Shown in pieces: positions 10,228-22,606 of a DNA stretch of 64,000 bases. The notes below the pieces were generated by a model. That model saw only the letters and a program-made list of their open reading frames with translations, was not told the origin of the DNA and did no database searches. Made by a program: the position numbers and the translations under genes. Position 1 is the stretch's first letter; every line of letters starts with the position of its first letter. The DNA comes from Scleromitrula shiraiana (Eukaryota; Ascomycota; Leotiomycetes; Helotiales; Sclerotiniaceae): the NCBI GenBank assembly GCA_028455995.1, contig JABELC010000010.1, forward strand, positions 496,001 to 560,000, given 5' to 3'.

Positions 10228-10580
10228 AAATAAATAATAAATAATAAATAATAAATAATAAATAATAAATAATAAATAATAAATAATAAATAATAAATAA
10301 TAAATAATAAATAATAAATAATAAATAATAAATAATAAATAATAAATAATAAATAATAAATAATAAATAATAAATAATAAATAATAAATAATAAATATAA
10401 ATAATAAATAATAAATAATAAATAATAAATAATAAATAATAAATAATAAATAATAAATAATAAATAATAAATAATAAATAATAAATAATAAATAATAATA
10501 ATAATAATAAATAATAAATAATAAATAATAAATAATAATAATAAATAATAAATAATAAATAATAAATAATAAATAATAAA
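10228..10580. repeat. AAATAAT heptamer minisatellite inside an intron
   Basis: About fifty 7-bp AAATAAT units run almost without interruption, with a few phase slips near 10393, 10495 and 10537. The array lies wholly inside intron 2 of the Ser-rich gene. Confidence 0.9.
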
Positions 10581-10614
10581 AGTTTATAACTTGAAGCTAG
10601 CTTTTATAAATACA

Positions 10615-10766
<152 letters not shown>

Positions 10767-11546
10767 AAAAGGAAAACGAGCTGCCTCCTGTCAGAGTGTC
10801 CACGACTAGCGGGACCTCAGTAACTTTATGTCTGATACATGGTAGAGAGCAATAAACTGCCTCCACTGCTTCATAATTGACTATATCCTACAACCGGCCA
10901 GACTCGGCATTTGCCGTCCTTACAAGTGTCATTCGGCTCTAATGACGAGTTCTTTGCCTCGGATAAAGACGACAAGCTTTCCAGTCGTGATGCATTTCTA
11001 ATCTCTGCGGCGTCATCGAGAACTAATTCGCAGCCTCCTCCGAATAATAACAATTCTACGATAATCCCGAGATTGAAACGAAAAAGTACTATATATTCGG
11101 TAGAACCGCAATCTCGTAGTTCTACACCTCCTATATCTGAAGATTCGATACAGAATATTAAGATGGTTGCATCTACAGGGTCTGGCGAGAATGGCCACCG
11201 CAGGATAAGATCCGAATCACAAATTCCCACCGGCTTGAGTCGAAGGCGGAGTCTCAGGTTTGGCGTATCTCAAATTCGCACATCTTGGCCGGAGCAGAGC
11301 ACGAATGCCATGGGTCCCGATAATACGGTATCTAATTCTCGTCCGTTAGAAAAAGAATATGTTGATACATCTATGCAAATGGAACTTCACGGGTATCATT
11401 TAGATGAGTATTTTAGACATGTTTTATCCGCACCATTTATGTATGCAGAGCCACAGTATCAGACACCGGATCCCGTGCCATCTGGTGTGATGCAGGATAT
11501 TTTTCGAGATCAATATAGTCTAGGGGACAGCTTCCATTATATGTGA

Positions 11547-12041
11547 AAGGAAGCTATAACTATACTATTGTTTCTCCTTGCATTGAAGCGCTTTGGTTCG
11601 AAAACTTACACAGGGATGCTTTGAGGAATCAGGTGTACATACACACTTATAGACTGAAGAAACGGAGTTTACGTAGATGCCTCGTTAAAGAAGACCACTA
11701 CCAAGCTTACTATATGATGTGTACATAGAGCATTATGTACACCCAATACAAATAACAGATTAACAACAATAAATTTTATAAAATATTTGAGGCACGTCGA
11801 AGAAACAGAAATATTCCCTCGTTCATCTGTAAGCATTTGTAGAACTTTTCAGTCAAAACAACCTTGTGATACAGTGGCGTATGACCACAATAGTACTGGT
11901 CATTCATTGACTTCTGTTATTTTTATCATCTTTTTGATAAACAGTAAAAACTTGGTGCTTTCTTCAAACTAATTAATTGCTGTTGTTGTTGAAACATTAA
12001 TATTATAAAACTACCAGTACATAATTCCGATCTAAACATAT
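11547..12041. other. Convergent 3' intergenic region
   Basis: Lies between the 3' ends of the Ser-rich gene and the permease. Only short chance frames are present; no gene, RNA or element is recognised. Confidence 0.6.
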
Positions 12042-14169
12042 CTAGAACATCCATTCCAAAAACCTGCCCCACATTGTTGCAGGTATAGGTTCCACAGGGA
12101 CGCCAGTAGGATCAAAACGGCCAGAATAGAGGTCCATATCTTTCGATCGGGCAGTTTTGGTTCTCTTGATGATCTTCCACATAACATAGGGTACAACGTA
12201 AATAGCAATACCAATATAATTGGCAATAAAATCCGAGGCACTCCAATTCCCCTTGATGAAAACGCCGAATCCGGAGAAGATTACAATAATCGCAGAACCG
12301 ATAGCGCCAACATAAGCCGCAAGGGGTTGAAAACGACCTTTGAAGGGCAACTCATTACGATTAATGCCCTGTGCTACACATGCGTGATGATAGCGAATAT
12401 AGCAGATACAAAGGGTCATCCATGCGAGAAGACCGGCAACTGTGCTGAGATCTAGCAGCCATGTAAATGCCTGGGCAGCGCCTCCAGAGCCCAAACTGAG
12501 ATAAGCCAGTGGTCCAAAGGCAAATGATGCTAGAACTGACCAGTATGGTACACCATATCGATTTGTTTTGGCGAAGCATTGAGGAGCTTGACGATCCACG
12601 GCCATGGCCACAATCATTCTTGCACCAATGTAACAGTAGCTATTTCCGGCCGACCAAGCAGATACAAGAATGCACGCATTAACAATCGATGGAAGAGCAT
12701 GGATGCCAGAGTTTCTAATGGCAATAACGAATGGTGACGAGTTTGCGTTTCCACTACCACTCGTAAGGTCTGGGTCATTGGATGGGATAATCATCCCAAT
12801 GAGAAGCGTGCCAAGGACATAAAAGAATAGAATTCGATAAGTGACGCGCTTGACTGCTTTTGGGATTGACTGGTGCGGATTTACTGTTTCGGCAGCGGCT
12901 ACGACGACAGTCTCAACACCAATGTAGGAGAAACTGGCATTAATGAATGCACCGAAAAACGCGAGGAAATTGCCGGTGCTGCCACTGATCCCGTCGTACT
13001 CAACGAAGGGGCCTGGATTCTTCCAGTATCTGAATCCGATGCGTTCATGGTTGGGTGCACCTCCGAGGGTAATGACTAGTGACACAATAATCAAGCCTAC
13101 AAAACAGAGGATCTTAATTGTTGCGGTAACAACTTCGGATTCACCGAAGAATTTTACATTCAAGATGTTGATCAAGAGGATAGCGGCGAGCCCAATAGTT
13201 ATAACTAGAGCTGGTGTAATATCGGTCCAGTAAGACTGCAGGTAGTCAGAAAATATGGATAAAATTTACATGTGGCAGGATATCATCAGCAAGAAGAATG
13301 TTCGATATTGACAAAGATCATAATTCAATGATTTTTATAACAATGAAGAGATTTCATGATCCAAATTATGTCAATGCGAGAATCGGCATTCAATCTTGTC
13401 GACAGGGAGCAAGGGATACTTACTACTACAACTGCAGCCGCTGAAACCTCTGAGGCAATTGCTATGGTGTAGCAGTACCCATAAGAGATAGCAAGGGTAA
13501 ATCCGAGAGCTGGGTCAACGAAACGAGTGGCAAAATGAGGAAAGGATCCAGCGGTTGGAAACTATGGCATGTTAGGTCTTCAATATTTGTATGGATCGAG
13601 AGCAGTAAGACTAACCAGAGTAGCCAGCTCTCCAATAGACTCCATCACACACCATAGAAGAAGACCAGTAATGCTATAAGCCCTAGGATCGTTAATACCG
13701 ATTGCTGTTACTCTTTATTTGTCAGGTTCCTGACTTACAAGAGTAAACCAAGAGGTCCTGCATTGGCCAAGGCTGCTCCTGTACCGACGAAAAGACCCGT
13801 CCCAAGGCCGCCCCCCTAAAACACCAGGGAGTTAGTATTCGCCGATCATGGAGTCCGAAGAATAATATTGTTGATTTGATCTGGATCAGAAAACTATGAA
13901 AATGCAAAAGATGAGAGAAAAAGACCAATGATTGAGATTAAGGGTGTGAATCAGATGACCAAACATACCCATCCTATCATGGTAACATGCCGGGCCTTGA
14001 GTCGGCGTTGTGTGTGCCCAACACCGCCAACACCATAGACAGCATCGAGATGTCCAGATGCAGAATGAACGATTTCACCATTTGCAATATCTTTCCCCTG
14101 GTTTTCGTGAGAGGATTGAGAGGGCGAATGATGTATTCCTAATTCGTCTGTAATATGGGACTTCGACAT
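12042..14169 (-). CDS. Amino-acid permease (APC superfamily, fungal YAT type)
   Basis: Five minus-strand exons (13969-14169, 13739-13815, 13616-13682, 13424-13561, 12042-13235) join in frame to 558 residues. Introns are 153, 56, 54 and 188 bp with GT/AG ends. The protein has a roughly 55-residue polar cytosolic N-terminus, then LKARHVTMIGW and GGGLGTGLFVGTGAALANAG (68-87), the signature of transmembrane segment 1 in amino-acid permeases. Next come ELATLFPTAGSFPHFATRFV (111-130) and about ten more hydrophobic segments, including IGVETVVVAAAETVNP with the IPKAVKRVTYRI loop. The length matches the family (about 500-600). It would carry amino acids into the cell across the plasma membrane; the substrate (proline, general or other) cannot be set from sequence alone. 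It is the last gene before the A+T-rich compartment. Confidence 0.92.
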
Positions 14170-14203
14170 AGTAGATACGCCGAATGCAACTAAGATTCGC
14201 TCT

Positions 14204-14208
14204 TTATC
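14204..14208 (-). promoter_or_regulatory. GATAA site upstream of the permease
   Basis: The minus strand reads A-GATAA-A 35 bp upstream of the permease ATG, a match to the HGATAR site of AreA/Nit2-type nitrogen regulators that commonly control fungal amino-acid permeases. The site is short and frequent by chance, so the role is inferred. Confidence 0.3.
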
Positions 14209-14432
14209 TCACCACAGTAAATCAAGCCCAAGCGAATGAAAGTAGACCTCAATTCAATATTGATATTGTCACAAATTGTGTATGTAATGAAAAGAATATC
14301 TCAAAAGAAAGTTACTGTGGTCAGATTGCTATTCTTATTCCCTCCCTGTCAATGGAAAAATTCTCAATACGGGGACTAGCACGCCAGAGCACGCCATCAA
14401 TATGATGGGTGTAGAATCTGAATAGAAATCCC

Positions 14433-14437
14433 TTATC
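14433..14437 (-). promoter_or_regulatory. Second GATAA site upstream of the permease
   Basis: The minus strand reads G-GATAA-G about 265 bp upstream of the permease ATG. Paired GATA sites are common in nitrogen-controlled promoters, but the A+T-rich context makes chance likely. Confidence 0.25.
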
Positions 14438-14605
14438 CATACTACTCTTCATGTTAGTTTCCAAGTTATAATGGAAGAAAATGGGAGAAAATTGAAGAAA
14501 AAGTAAATCTCATGTAATAGATTCAAGCACGGGTACTATAAACATGAAAATTTAATTAAGCGGTCAAAGAGACCAAGCTTTATTTGGTATAACTTGATAA
14601 CCCTA

Positions 14606-14897
14606 CTCAGTCGGGGAAAATGTGAAAACGAGATATTTGAAAAATTTGAATTTATTACTAAAAATCATTAAAAATCAATGTTGTTAACTTGAAATACTAG
14701 TTGTATTTTATTAATGAAGAATGTTTTAAAAGAAGTATTTATATATTGAAATGAAAGATTATTTAATTGTTTAATATTAATCATTATAAAATAGAAATTT
14801 ATATTAAATATAAAAAATATAAGAAATACATCAAAATTATCATCAAAATCGATAATTTTAATACTCTTGCTCGATCTTCACATTTTTCCCGCTTGAG
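14606..14897. mobile_element. MITE-like TIR element at the compartment border
   Basis: The left end begins CTCAGTCGGGGAAAATGTGA and the right end, reverse-complemented, begins CTCAAGCGGGAAAAATGTGA: a 20-bp imperfect terminal inverted repeat with 18 matches that continues less exactly inward. TA flanks both sides (14604-14605 and 14898-14899). Total length is 292 bp with an A+T-rich interior and no coding capacity. TA duplication points to a Tc1/mariner-type mobiliser. Confidence 0.75.
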
Positions 14898-14899
14898 TA

Positions 14900-15714
14900 C
14901 TCGGTTAAATTAAAATTGAAGCATGTCAATGTAAATTGTTAAAAAATCTCAAAATCGATGATTTTGTATAAATCATCTTTTGTATCAATATAAATATATC
15001 CATTAATTATTTATAAAATTATTTAAGACTCGGATATTAAATATAAATTAGTTTTATATTTGAATATTTATTAGTGATAATTAAAAATAAAATTGAAAAT
15101 TGAAAATTTATGATATTTAATTAAATATGAAGAAACTTGGTTTTATGACTAAATTATAGTTTTAATTTAATTCGAATTGAATAACTCATTCATTATATTA
15201 AAAAATATAGAAAATATATATAATCAAATAAAAATAAAGTCTTTATATTTTAAATATTATATTTTAAAGTTCAATATAATACTATTGAAAAATGAATACT
15301 AAAAAAGTATTTTAAGTATTAAAAGTTTATTTTAATTGGAATTATGTTAAATAACATTTTAAATGAAATTATATTAAATAATAATTGAATATACTACTAA
15401 TGATTATAAAAATTTAAATCATTATGTACTATAAAACTTTAAGATAATTTTAATGATTTTGAAAAATTAAGATTATAAAAATATTTATTCAAGTGGATAA
15501 TATTGATAGATATCATATAGATCTTTTTTTAATTTTATTATATTATATTTTTTAAAGAATTTTCATTAAAAAAATTAAAAACGAAATAAACTTAAAATAT
15601 TAAATACTAAATTAAATATTATTTTAATAAAATATAAAAGATTTATAAAAGAATATTTCCATCAAAAGAAATGTATAATTATACAATTAATAAAAATCAT
15701 TAAAATAATATTAA
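14900..15714 (+). mobile_element. TIR-T element, left end and part of interior
   Basis: Starts with CTCGGTTAAATTAAAATTGA after a TA at 14898-14899 and is alignable with the interiors of the copies at 16000 and 47240 for several hundred bp. I could not find its right inverted end, so it is probably truncated; the right limit given is only where family B begins. Confidence 0.5.
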
Positions 15715-15999
15715 TATTCGTATAGAGCGATTAAACATAGACTATACATCACATATTATTAATATCGTGATATAATAATTACAAAATTATCTAACACTTT
15801 AACCTACATAATTTATTTAAAATCTATAAATAATTATTATATTACTATAGGAAATATTTTTTTATAATATATTTTGTCTTCAAGTTTTAGATATACTTAA
15901 TATTAATTAATAGTTATGAATTAAATAAAAAGTTTATATATTATGATTAAAATGAAATTAAAATATTCAAACTTCTAAAATTAATATTAAATTAGTGTA

Positions 16000-16969
16000 C
16001 TCAATTAAATGAAAATTAAAGCACGCGCCAATTATCGAAAACCCTCGAAATCATCGATTTTATACAAAATATTTTTTGCATCAATATAAATAAATCGATT
16101 GATTATTTATAAAATTATTTAGAATATTAAATAAAAAATATCTTTATATTAAAATATTTATTATTAATATTTGAAGATTATATAATGATTTTAAAACTCA
16201 TAATATTTAATTAAATATAAAATAAAAATCATATAAAAATATTACAATTTTAATTTAGTTTAAATTAAATAAATTATTATATTAAAAATAATAAAAATAT
16301 ATTTCAATATATGAAAATAAATTTTTATTTAATATAAATATTACAAATATCAAGAATATATAAAAAATATAATATAATAAATTAAAAAGAATTTATATGA
16401 TATTTATAGATATTAAACATTATTAAAATTTCAATTTTTAAAAATTATTAAGATTATTTTCAATTTTTATATATAGTTATTTATCTTTTTATAATTATTA
16501 TATTAAAATATTACTCAATATAATTTTAATTTAAATAAATTATTAAAATTTTTAAAGGGTTTAAAAAATTGAAAATATCTTTATAATTTTGATGTTTTAA
16601 AAATATTATATTAGGTTTTAATATCTAATATTTAGATTAAATAAAAAGTTTTTTTTATATTTATATATATCTTTATGCTTTTTTAATATAGTAATTTATT
16701 TGATTTAAATCAAATTAAAATTATAATATTTTTATATAATTTTTATTTTATATTAAATTGTATGTTATAAATTTTGAAATTATTATTTAATCTTTAAGTT
16801 TTAATAATAAATGTTTTAATATAAAAATGATTTATATTTAATATTTTAAATAGTTTTATAAAAAATTAATCAATATATTTATATCGACATAAAAATTGAT
16901 TTATATAAAATTGACAATTTTAAAGGTTTTTGAATAATTAATAAATATTTCAATTTTAATTTGATTAAA
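16000..16969 (+). mobile_element. TIR-T element, 970 bp, heavily mutated
   Basis: Left end CTCAATTAAATGAAAATTAA with the GCACGCGCCAATTATCGAAA core following. The right end is an inverted, C-to-T/G-to-A-decayed version of the same end (16946-16969). Flanked by TA on the left and TG on the right, the latter one transition from TA. The interior matches the copy at 47240-48215. Confidence 0.65.
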
Positions 16970-17458
16970 TGATTTTTAAAAATAATTAATTTATAATTTA
17001 TTATGTTAAAATAAAACCTAAATTCTATTAATATTTAAATTATTGAAAATTATTAAAATAATTTATAAATATTCAAAGATTTGAATCATATAAATAATAA
17101 ATATATTACTATATTTAATATATACTATTTATTTACATTAAATAATTTTTAATAAAAATTAATTATATTTATATATTAAATAATTAAAAATCTATTTATT
17201 TCTTTATCAATTCAAATCTATACTAATAATTATATAAATTTATATTATATAGTCAAAATTATTAAAATCTTGAAATTTAATATTCATATATTTATGAATA
17301 TTTATAATTTAAAGATATTAAAAACATTTATAAAAACTTCATTTTTATTTATTTGTATATTTTATTTTTATTTAAAATAATTGATTTTTTATTCAAAATA
17401 ATTGATTTTTTATTTGTGATATATTTGTATTAAAAATCAAGATGTATAAATTCTTTTA

Positions 17459-17763
17459 TTCAATTAAATTAAAATTAATATATATATACAATAAACGAAT
17501 TGCTTTAAAATCGATAATCCTATAGAAAATATTTTTTAATATATATTAATATAACTAAATCAATTAATTACTTATAAAATTATTTGAAATATTAAACATA
17601 AATTGTTTTAATAAAAAATATTTATTATCAATATTTTAAATAATTTTATAAATAATTAATTGATTTATTTATATTGATGTATTGAGAGATGTTTAATATC
17701 AAATCGACGATTTCAAGGGTTTTCAGCAATTGGCGCGTGCTTCAATTTTATAATTTAACCGAG
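17459..17763. mobile_element. TIR-T short copy, 305 bp foldback MITE
   Basis: Consists almost entirely of the two long inverted ends: a decayed left end (TTCAATTAAATTAAAATTAA) and a well-kept right end containing CAATTGGCGCGTGCTTCAAT and ending AACCGAG. TA flanks both sides (17457-17458, 17764-17765). It looks like an internally deleted copy that kept only its inverted repeats. Confidence 0.65.
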
Positions 17764-18616
17764 TAATTTATAATTTAATTGTTATTATTCAAAATCCAAA
17801 AAAGAACGATTCTAAAAATCATATAATATCAAATGATTAAATTTTAAAATAAACTCTCTTTAAATTATTACGTTATATTATCATTAAAATATTAATAATA
17901 TGATAAATAATATAATTTTTATCGATATTTTAAATTTAGATAAAAACAAATTAATATATTATCTAAAAATAATCAATATAAATAATTAATATTTTTATTC
18001 ATACAAAATAACTTGAAGATCAAGATTATAATTATTAAAAAATAATATAATTTAAAATTTTAAATTTATAAGAAGTTTAATGATATTCAAAACTTTGAAT
18101 TACTTGAAGAATCTTTATTTTTAGATATTTTATTTTATATAATTAATATTAAAAACTTCAATAATATATATGAAAATAATAAAAGATTTTATTAATGATA
18201 TTGAATTATGAATCAATTTATATTATATTTTAAAATAAATATAAAAAACATAATGTTTAAGATATAAAAGAATTTAATTTCTATTTAAAGAACAAAGTCA
18301 AATTACATATAATAGAAGATTCTTGATATTTAGAAAATAAAAATTTATAAAATGATTTTATTTAATTATTTTCAAAGAAATTAAATACAATATTATATTA
18401 TAATTAAATAATAGTAATTATAAAAAAACATAAAGTACAGTTTATAATATTAATATATTCATTAACAAATTTATGATTGTTATATAAATATTATATAAGA
18501 TTCTATATTAAAATTGTTTCTTTAATTAAATATAATAACAATTTAAAAATATATATGAAAATAAATTAATTTTAATTATGTTAAAAAGCTTATAATTTTA
18601 ACATAATAAATAGAAA

Positions 18617-19110
18617 TTATATAAAAATAATAAAAATAATAAAAAAAATAAAAATAATAAAAATAATAAAAATAATAAAAATAATAAAAATAATAAAAAT
18701 AATAAAAATAATAAAAATAATAAAAATAATAAAAATAATAAAAATAATAAAAATAATAAAAATAATAAAAATAATAAAAATAATAAAAATAATAAAAATA
18801 ATAAAAATAATAAAAATAATAAAAATAATAAAAATAATAAAAATAATAAAAATAATAAAAATAATAAAAATAATAAACATAATAAAAATAATAAAAATAA
18901 TAAAAATAATAAAAATAATAAAAATAATAAAAATAATAAAATAATAAAAATAATAAAAATAATAAAAATAATAAAAATAATAAATAATAATAATAAAATA
19001 ATAAAAATAATAAAAATAATAAAAATAATAAAAATAATAAAAATAATAAACATAATAAAAATAATAAAAATAATAAAAATAATAAACATAATAAAAATAA
19101 TAAACATAAT
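18617..19110. repeat. 9-bp AATAATAAA-type tandem array
   Basis: About fifty-five units of the 9-bp sequence AAAAATAAT, with occasional AAACATAAT variants and a disturbed patch near 18939-19005. The array interrupts family B1, since the matching region of B2 lacks it. Confidence 0.9.
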
Positions 19111-20870
19111 ATTTTTTAATTATGTATGATTAATCTTAATCTAATTTGCTGAATGTTGTTTTTTACAATTTATTATATAATTATTATTTTAAGTTTTGTT
19201 TTTCACATTTTTTAATATTTATTAGTTTTAGATGATACATTTAAACAATATTAACACTATAATTAATAACAATAACTAATTTAGATATCTTATATAATTT
19301 TATCAATTCAAATTCACTGGCAATAAAATTCGTATGAGAAAGATTTATATTTTAAATTATTAATTCTTTAAAATTTCATAAAAAAGAACAGATAATAGTT
19401 TATAAAAATATATTATTTTTCTCATTATAATGTTTTAATACAATCAATATAAAATAATCCAATAAATAATTAATATTTAATAATAATATAAACTTAATAT
19501 TAAATTAATTCATGAAAATCATATGAAAACGATATAAAGTATAATAGTGAAAATTATAATTTAAATTTTAAATTTAAAATTCATGAATATATATTAAACT
19601 ATATTGAAACATTAGAATCCTTTGTTATAATCATATTTTTTATTATCTTAAAAGATATGATTTTTGAAGATTATTATATGAAAATTATATTCTTATCAGT
19701 AATTATTAAAATATCAATCGAAAAATTGAAATCAAAATATGAAAACAAATAATATATATATCATATTATACATGAATAAAATAATTTAGATTTTAAGAAT
19801 ATTATTATGAATAATTAAAAAAGAAATATCATTTATCATTTGTCTTTATTGAGTATCAAAGTTCATAAATTATATAAAGTATTTTTTTAAATAATTTACA
19901 AAAATTATATTATTTATAGAAAATATTATGTTAATAAATTAAATAACATATTAGGATATATTACTAGTATAAATGTATTACAAATATTATTAATCTTATT
20001 TATAAGTTTAGATTTATTATATAAAGCTATATGAAATCAAAAAAGAATATACATCAAGATTATTATAACAAAATTTAGAAAATAATGATTATAATATAAA
20101 CAAACTATATAATTATAAATAAAATTAAAAGAGCTATAATGATTATAATTATAATAATAATAAAAAACAATATGAAATATTGAAATATTTATTATAAAAT
20201 GTTAAGAAAGAATTATGTTTGAAGAAATAGTAAATATGTAAAAGAAAAGTATTTTTTATGAAACATTTATAAATTAATGAACATAAAATTTAATATGAAT
20301 ATAAAAATAAATTAATAAAAAAGATAAGTAAAAGGAATAAATTTTATCTATATAAACAACTATGTATTTATTGAGAAAAAAAAATAATCCAAAAAAATAA
20401 CATCGATATTACGAATAATACTATATTTAAAGCATTTTATATTGAAATAGATTATTCATATATTAAAATATATAGAATATTTTACATTTTAATTACATTT
20501 ATGAATGGATTTTAAATTATTATTATATTTATAAATAAAGTTTTTAAAGGTATTAAAATATATAAAAATTAAAAAGATCTATAAAAATTATAATAATATT
20601 TATTAATAATGATAATTTCATTTTCAATTTACTTTATCTATAAATAAACTCAAATTAACTATATAAATAATCCTAAATATATATAAAATAAATTTTAAAC
20701 AAGTGTATGAATTCTTTTACCTCTTTCAAAAGAATTTTAAACATTTTTTATTTTTTTTGTTTATGACTTAATCATATTAAAGAATTGCCAGCGAATTATT
20801 TTTCTTTGAAAAATTTAATTATTCTATATTTATTTTCAATAAAAGATATTTTTATTAATGTTTTTGTTTT

Positions 20871-20970
20871 AATTTATTTTGGTTTATTTTGATTTATTTT
20901 GATTTATTTTGATTTATTTTGATTTATTTTGATTTATTTTGATTTATTTTGATTTATTTTGATTTATTTT
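20871..20970. repeat. 10-bp GATTTATTTT tandem array
   Basis: Ten units of 10 bp; the first two are variants (AATTTATTTT, GGTTTATTTT) and the remaining eight are identical. Its uniformity contrasts with the decayed surroundings, suggesting recent slippage. Confidence 0.92.
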
Positions 20971-22446
20971 TCTATAATTTTTTTTATTTTATAATATATA
21001 TTTATTATATAATTACTATATGATATAATTTCCTTTTTTTTTCATTTTTTTTTTAGAAACATATCATTTTATAGAATTTTAATCTTTGTTTATATCATCT
21101 TAAGTTTTTGATTTTTATTTCTTTTTTTGATCTTGTTTAATTTTATTAAATTTGATATAATTTTGAAAATTAATATAAATATTATCATTGTTATTATTTA
21201 CATTTATATGTAAATATATTTTTATTGTTTTTCTATCAATTCAGAAATTAAACATATTTATATTAAAGCAAATATAAATGATATTTTTGAAAGAAAACTA
21301 TATATTATAATAGAAATATATTTTTTATTTTTTGGAAATTAATTTAATTTTTACTTACCAATAAATCTTGATTAATTATATCAATATTATTATTATTATA
21401 AATATTAAATGAATTCTTGATAGTTCTATAATAAATAAAATATATTTATATAAATATAATCTTAAAACTTACAAAACTATTATTTAAAATATAATAATTT
21501 TCATCAATTCTGATTATATTATGATAAAGGTTTTCATTTATTTTTTAATAATTAGATTCATATGTATGAAACAAATTAATTATAAAAAACGGTCTTCAAA
21601 TAAAATATATAATTATTTTTTTTATAAACTTTGAATATTTTTATGATTATTTCAAAATTTTTGAATTTTTTGTTCATTACTCGGTTAAATTAAAATTGAA
21701 GCACGCGCAAATTACCGAAAACCCTCAAAATTGTGCTTCAACCCCATTTTACTACTTTTTTAAAAATTAATAACTTAATCAATGATATTTCAAATATTTA
21801 AATTTTAGTGTTAATAAAATTATACAATTATATATTATAATATTCGTATTTAATAAAATCTTTTAATAACTTTATAAATATTTTTATATTTTTTAAAGTA
21901 GATAATATTATTAAATTCTAATATTAAATCTTTAATATTATATAATAAACTAGAATTGCAATAATTTTAAATAGAAACATTTTAGATTAAATTAAAAAAA
22001 GTAATTATACTATAATATTTACTTTCTTAATAAGTAATTTCGATATTAAAAATATAATCATATCAAAAGTATATAAAGAATGACTAATAGAAAAGAAAAC
22101 CAATTATATTGAAGAGATTGAAATTTAAAACTATATATACTTTATTTATTAAAACAATTATCGTTGTTATATTTTATTACTCTTTTAAATTAATTTTCTA
22201 TATTCTTTATTTATTTATTGATTTATTAAATTAATATTTTGATTTATTTCTTTTTCTAAATTTGAATCATTTTTTTATTTATAATTGAAAATACCTTTCT
22301 TTTTTAATTTGAGCCTTAATATAATTTTATATATACTCTATTGTATTTAAATTAAAAGATTAAGATAGTTAAATTATTTAAATAATATTAAATAAATCTA
22401 TATATCTTTAATAAATTTATTTATATATACAAATATATTATCCATT

Positions 22447-22606
22447 TGTCTGTATAGTCAACACGTAACCTTACGTCACATACCCGTTAAGGAGATATAT
22501 ACTCTTGATGGCATATAATACCTTTCTTGATTTTTTTGAATATATTAATATAATATAAGAAAATATCTATATTGTATAATTTTATATCTTTAGAATTATA
22601 TAAATA
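22447..22606 (-). repeat. E1 LTR (left, 3' LTR)
   Basis: 160 bp beginning TGTCTGTATAGTC; retains more G and C than its partner at 37299-37458, including TTACGTCACATACCCGTTAA. Confidence 0.85.

Larger units (their letters stand above)
15715..20400 (+). mobile_element. Family B remnant B1, interrupted
   Basis: The start (TATTCGTATAGAGCGATTAA) is a decayed match to the ends of the copies at 40320 and 59093 (TGTTAGTATAGATCGATTAA type). After two TIR-T insertions (16000-16969, 17459-17763) and a 9-bp repeat array (18617-19110), the sequence continues to match B2 and its continuation after E4. Element class is uncertain; no coding region is readable. The right limit is approximate. Confidence 0.4.

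Noticed and set aside
18598..19107. 169-codon Phe/Ile/Leu ORF
   Set aside because: Translation of the 9-bp array; no stop can occur in that frame.
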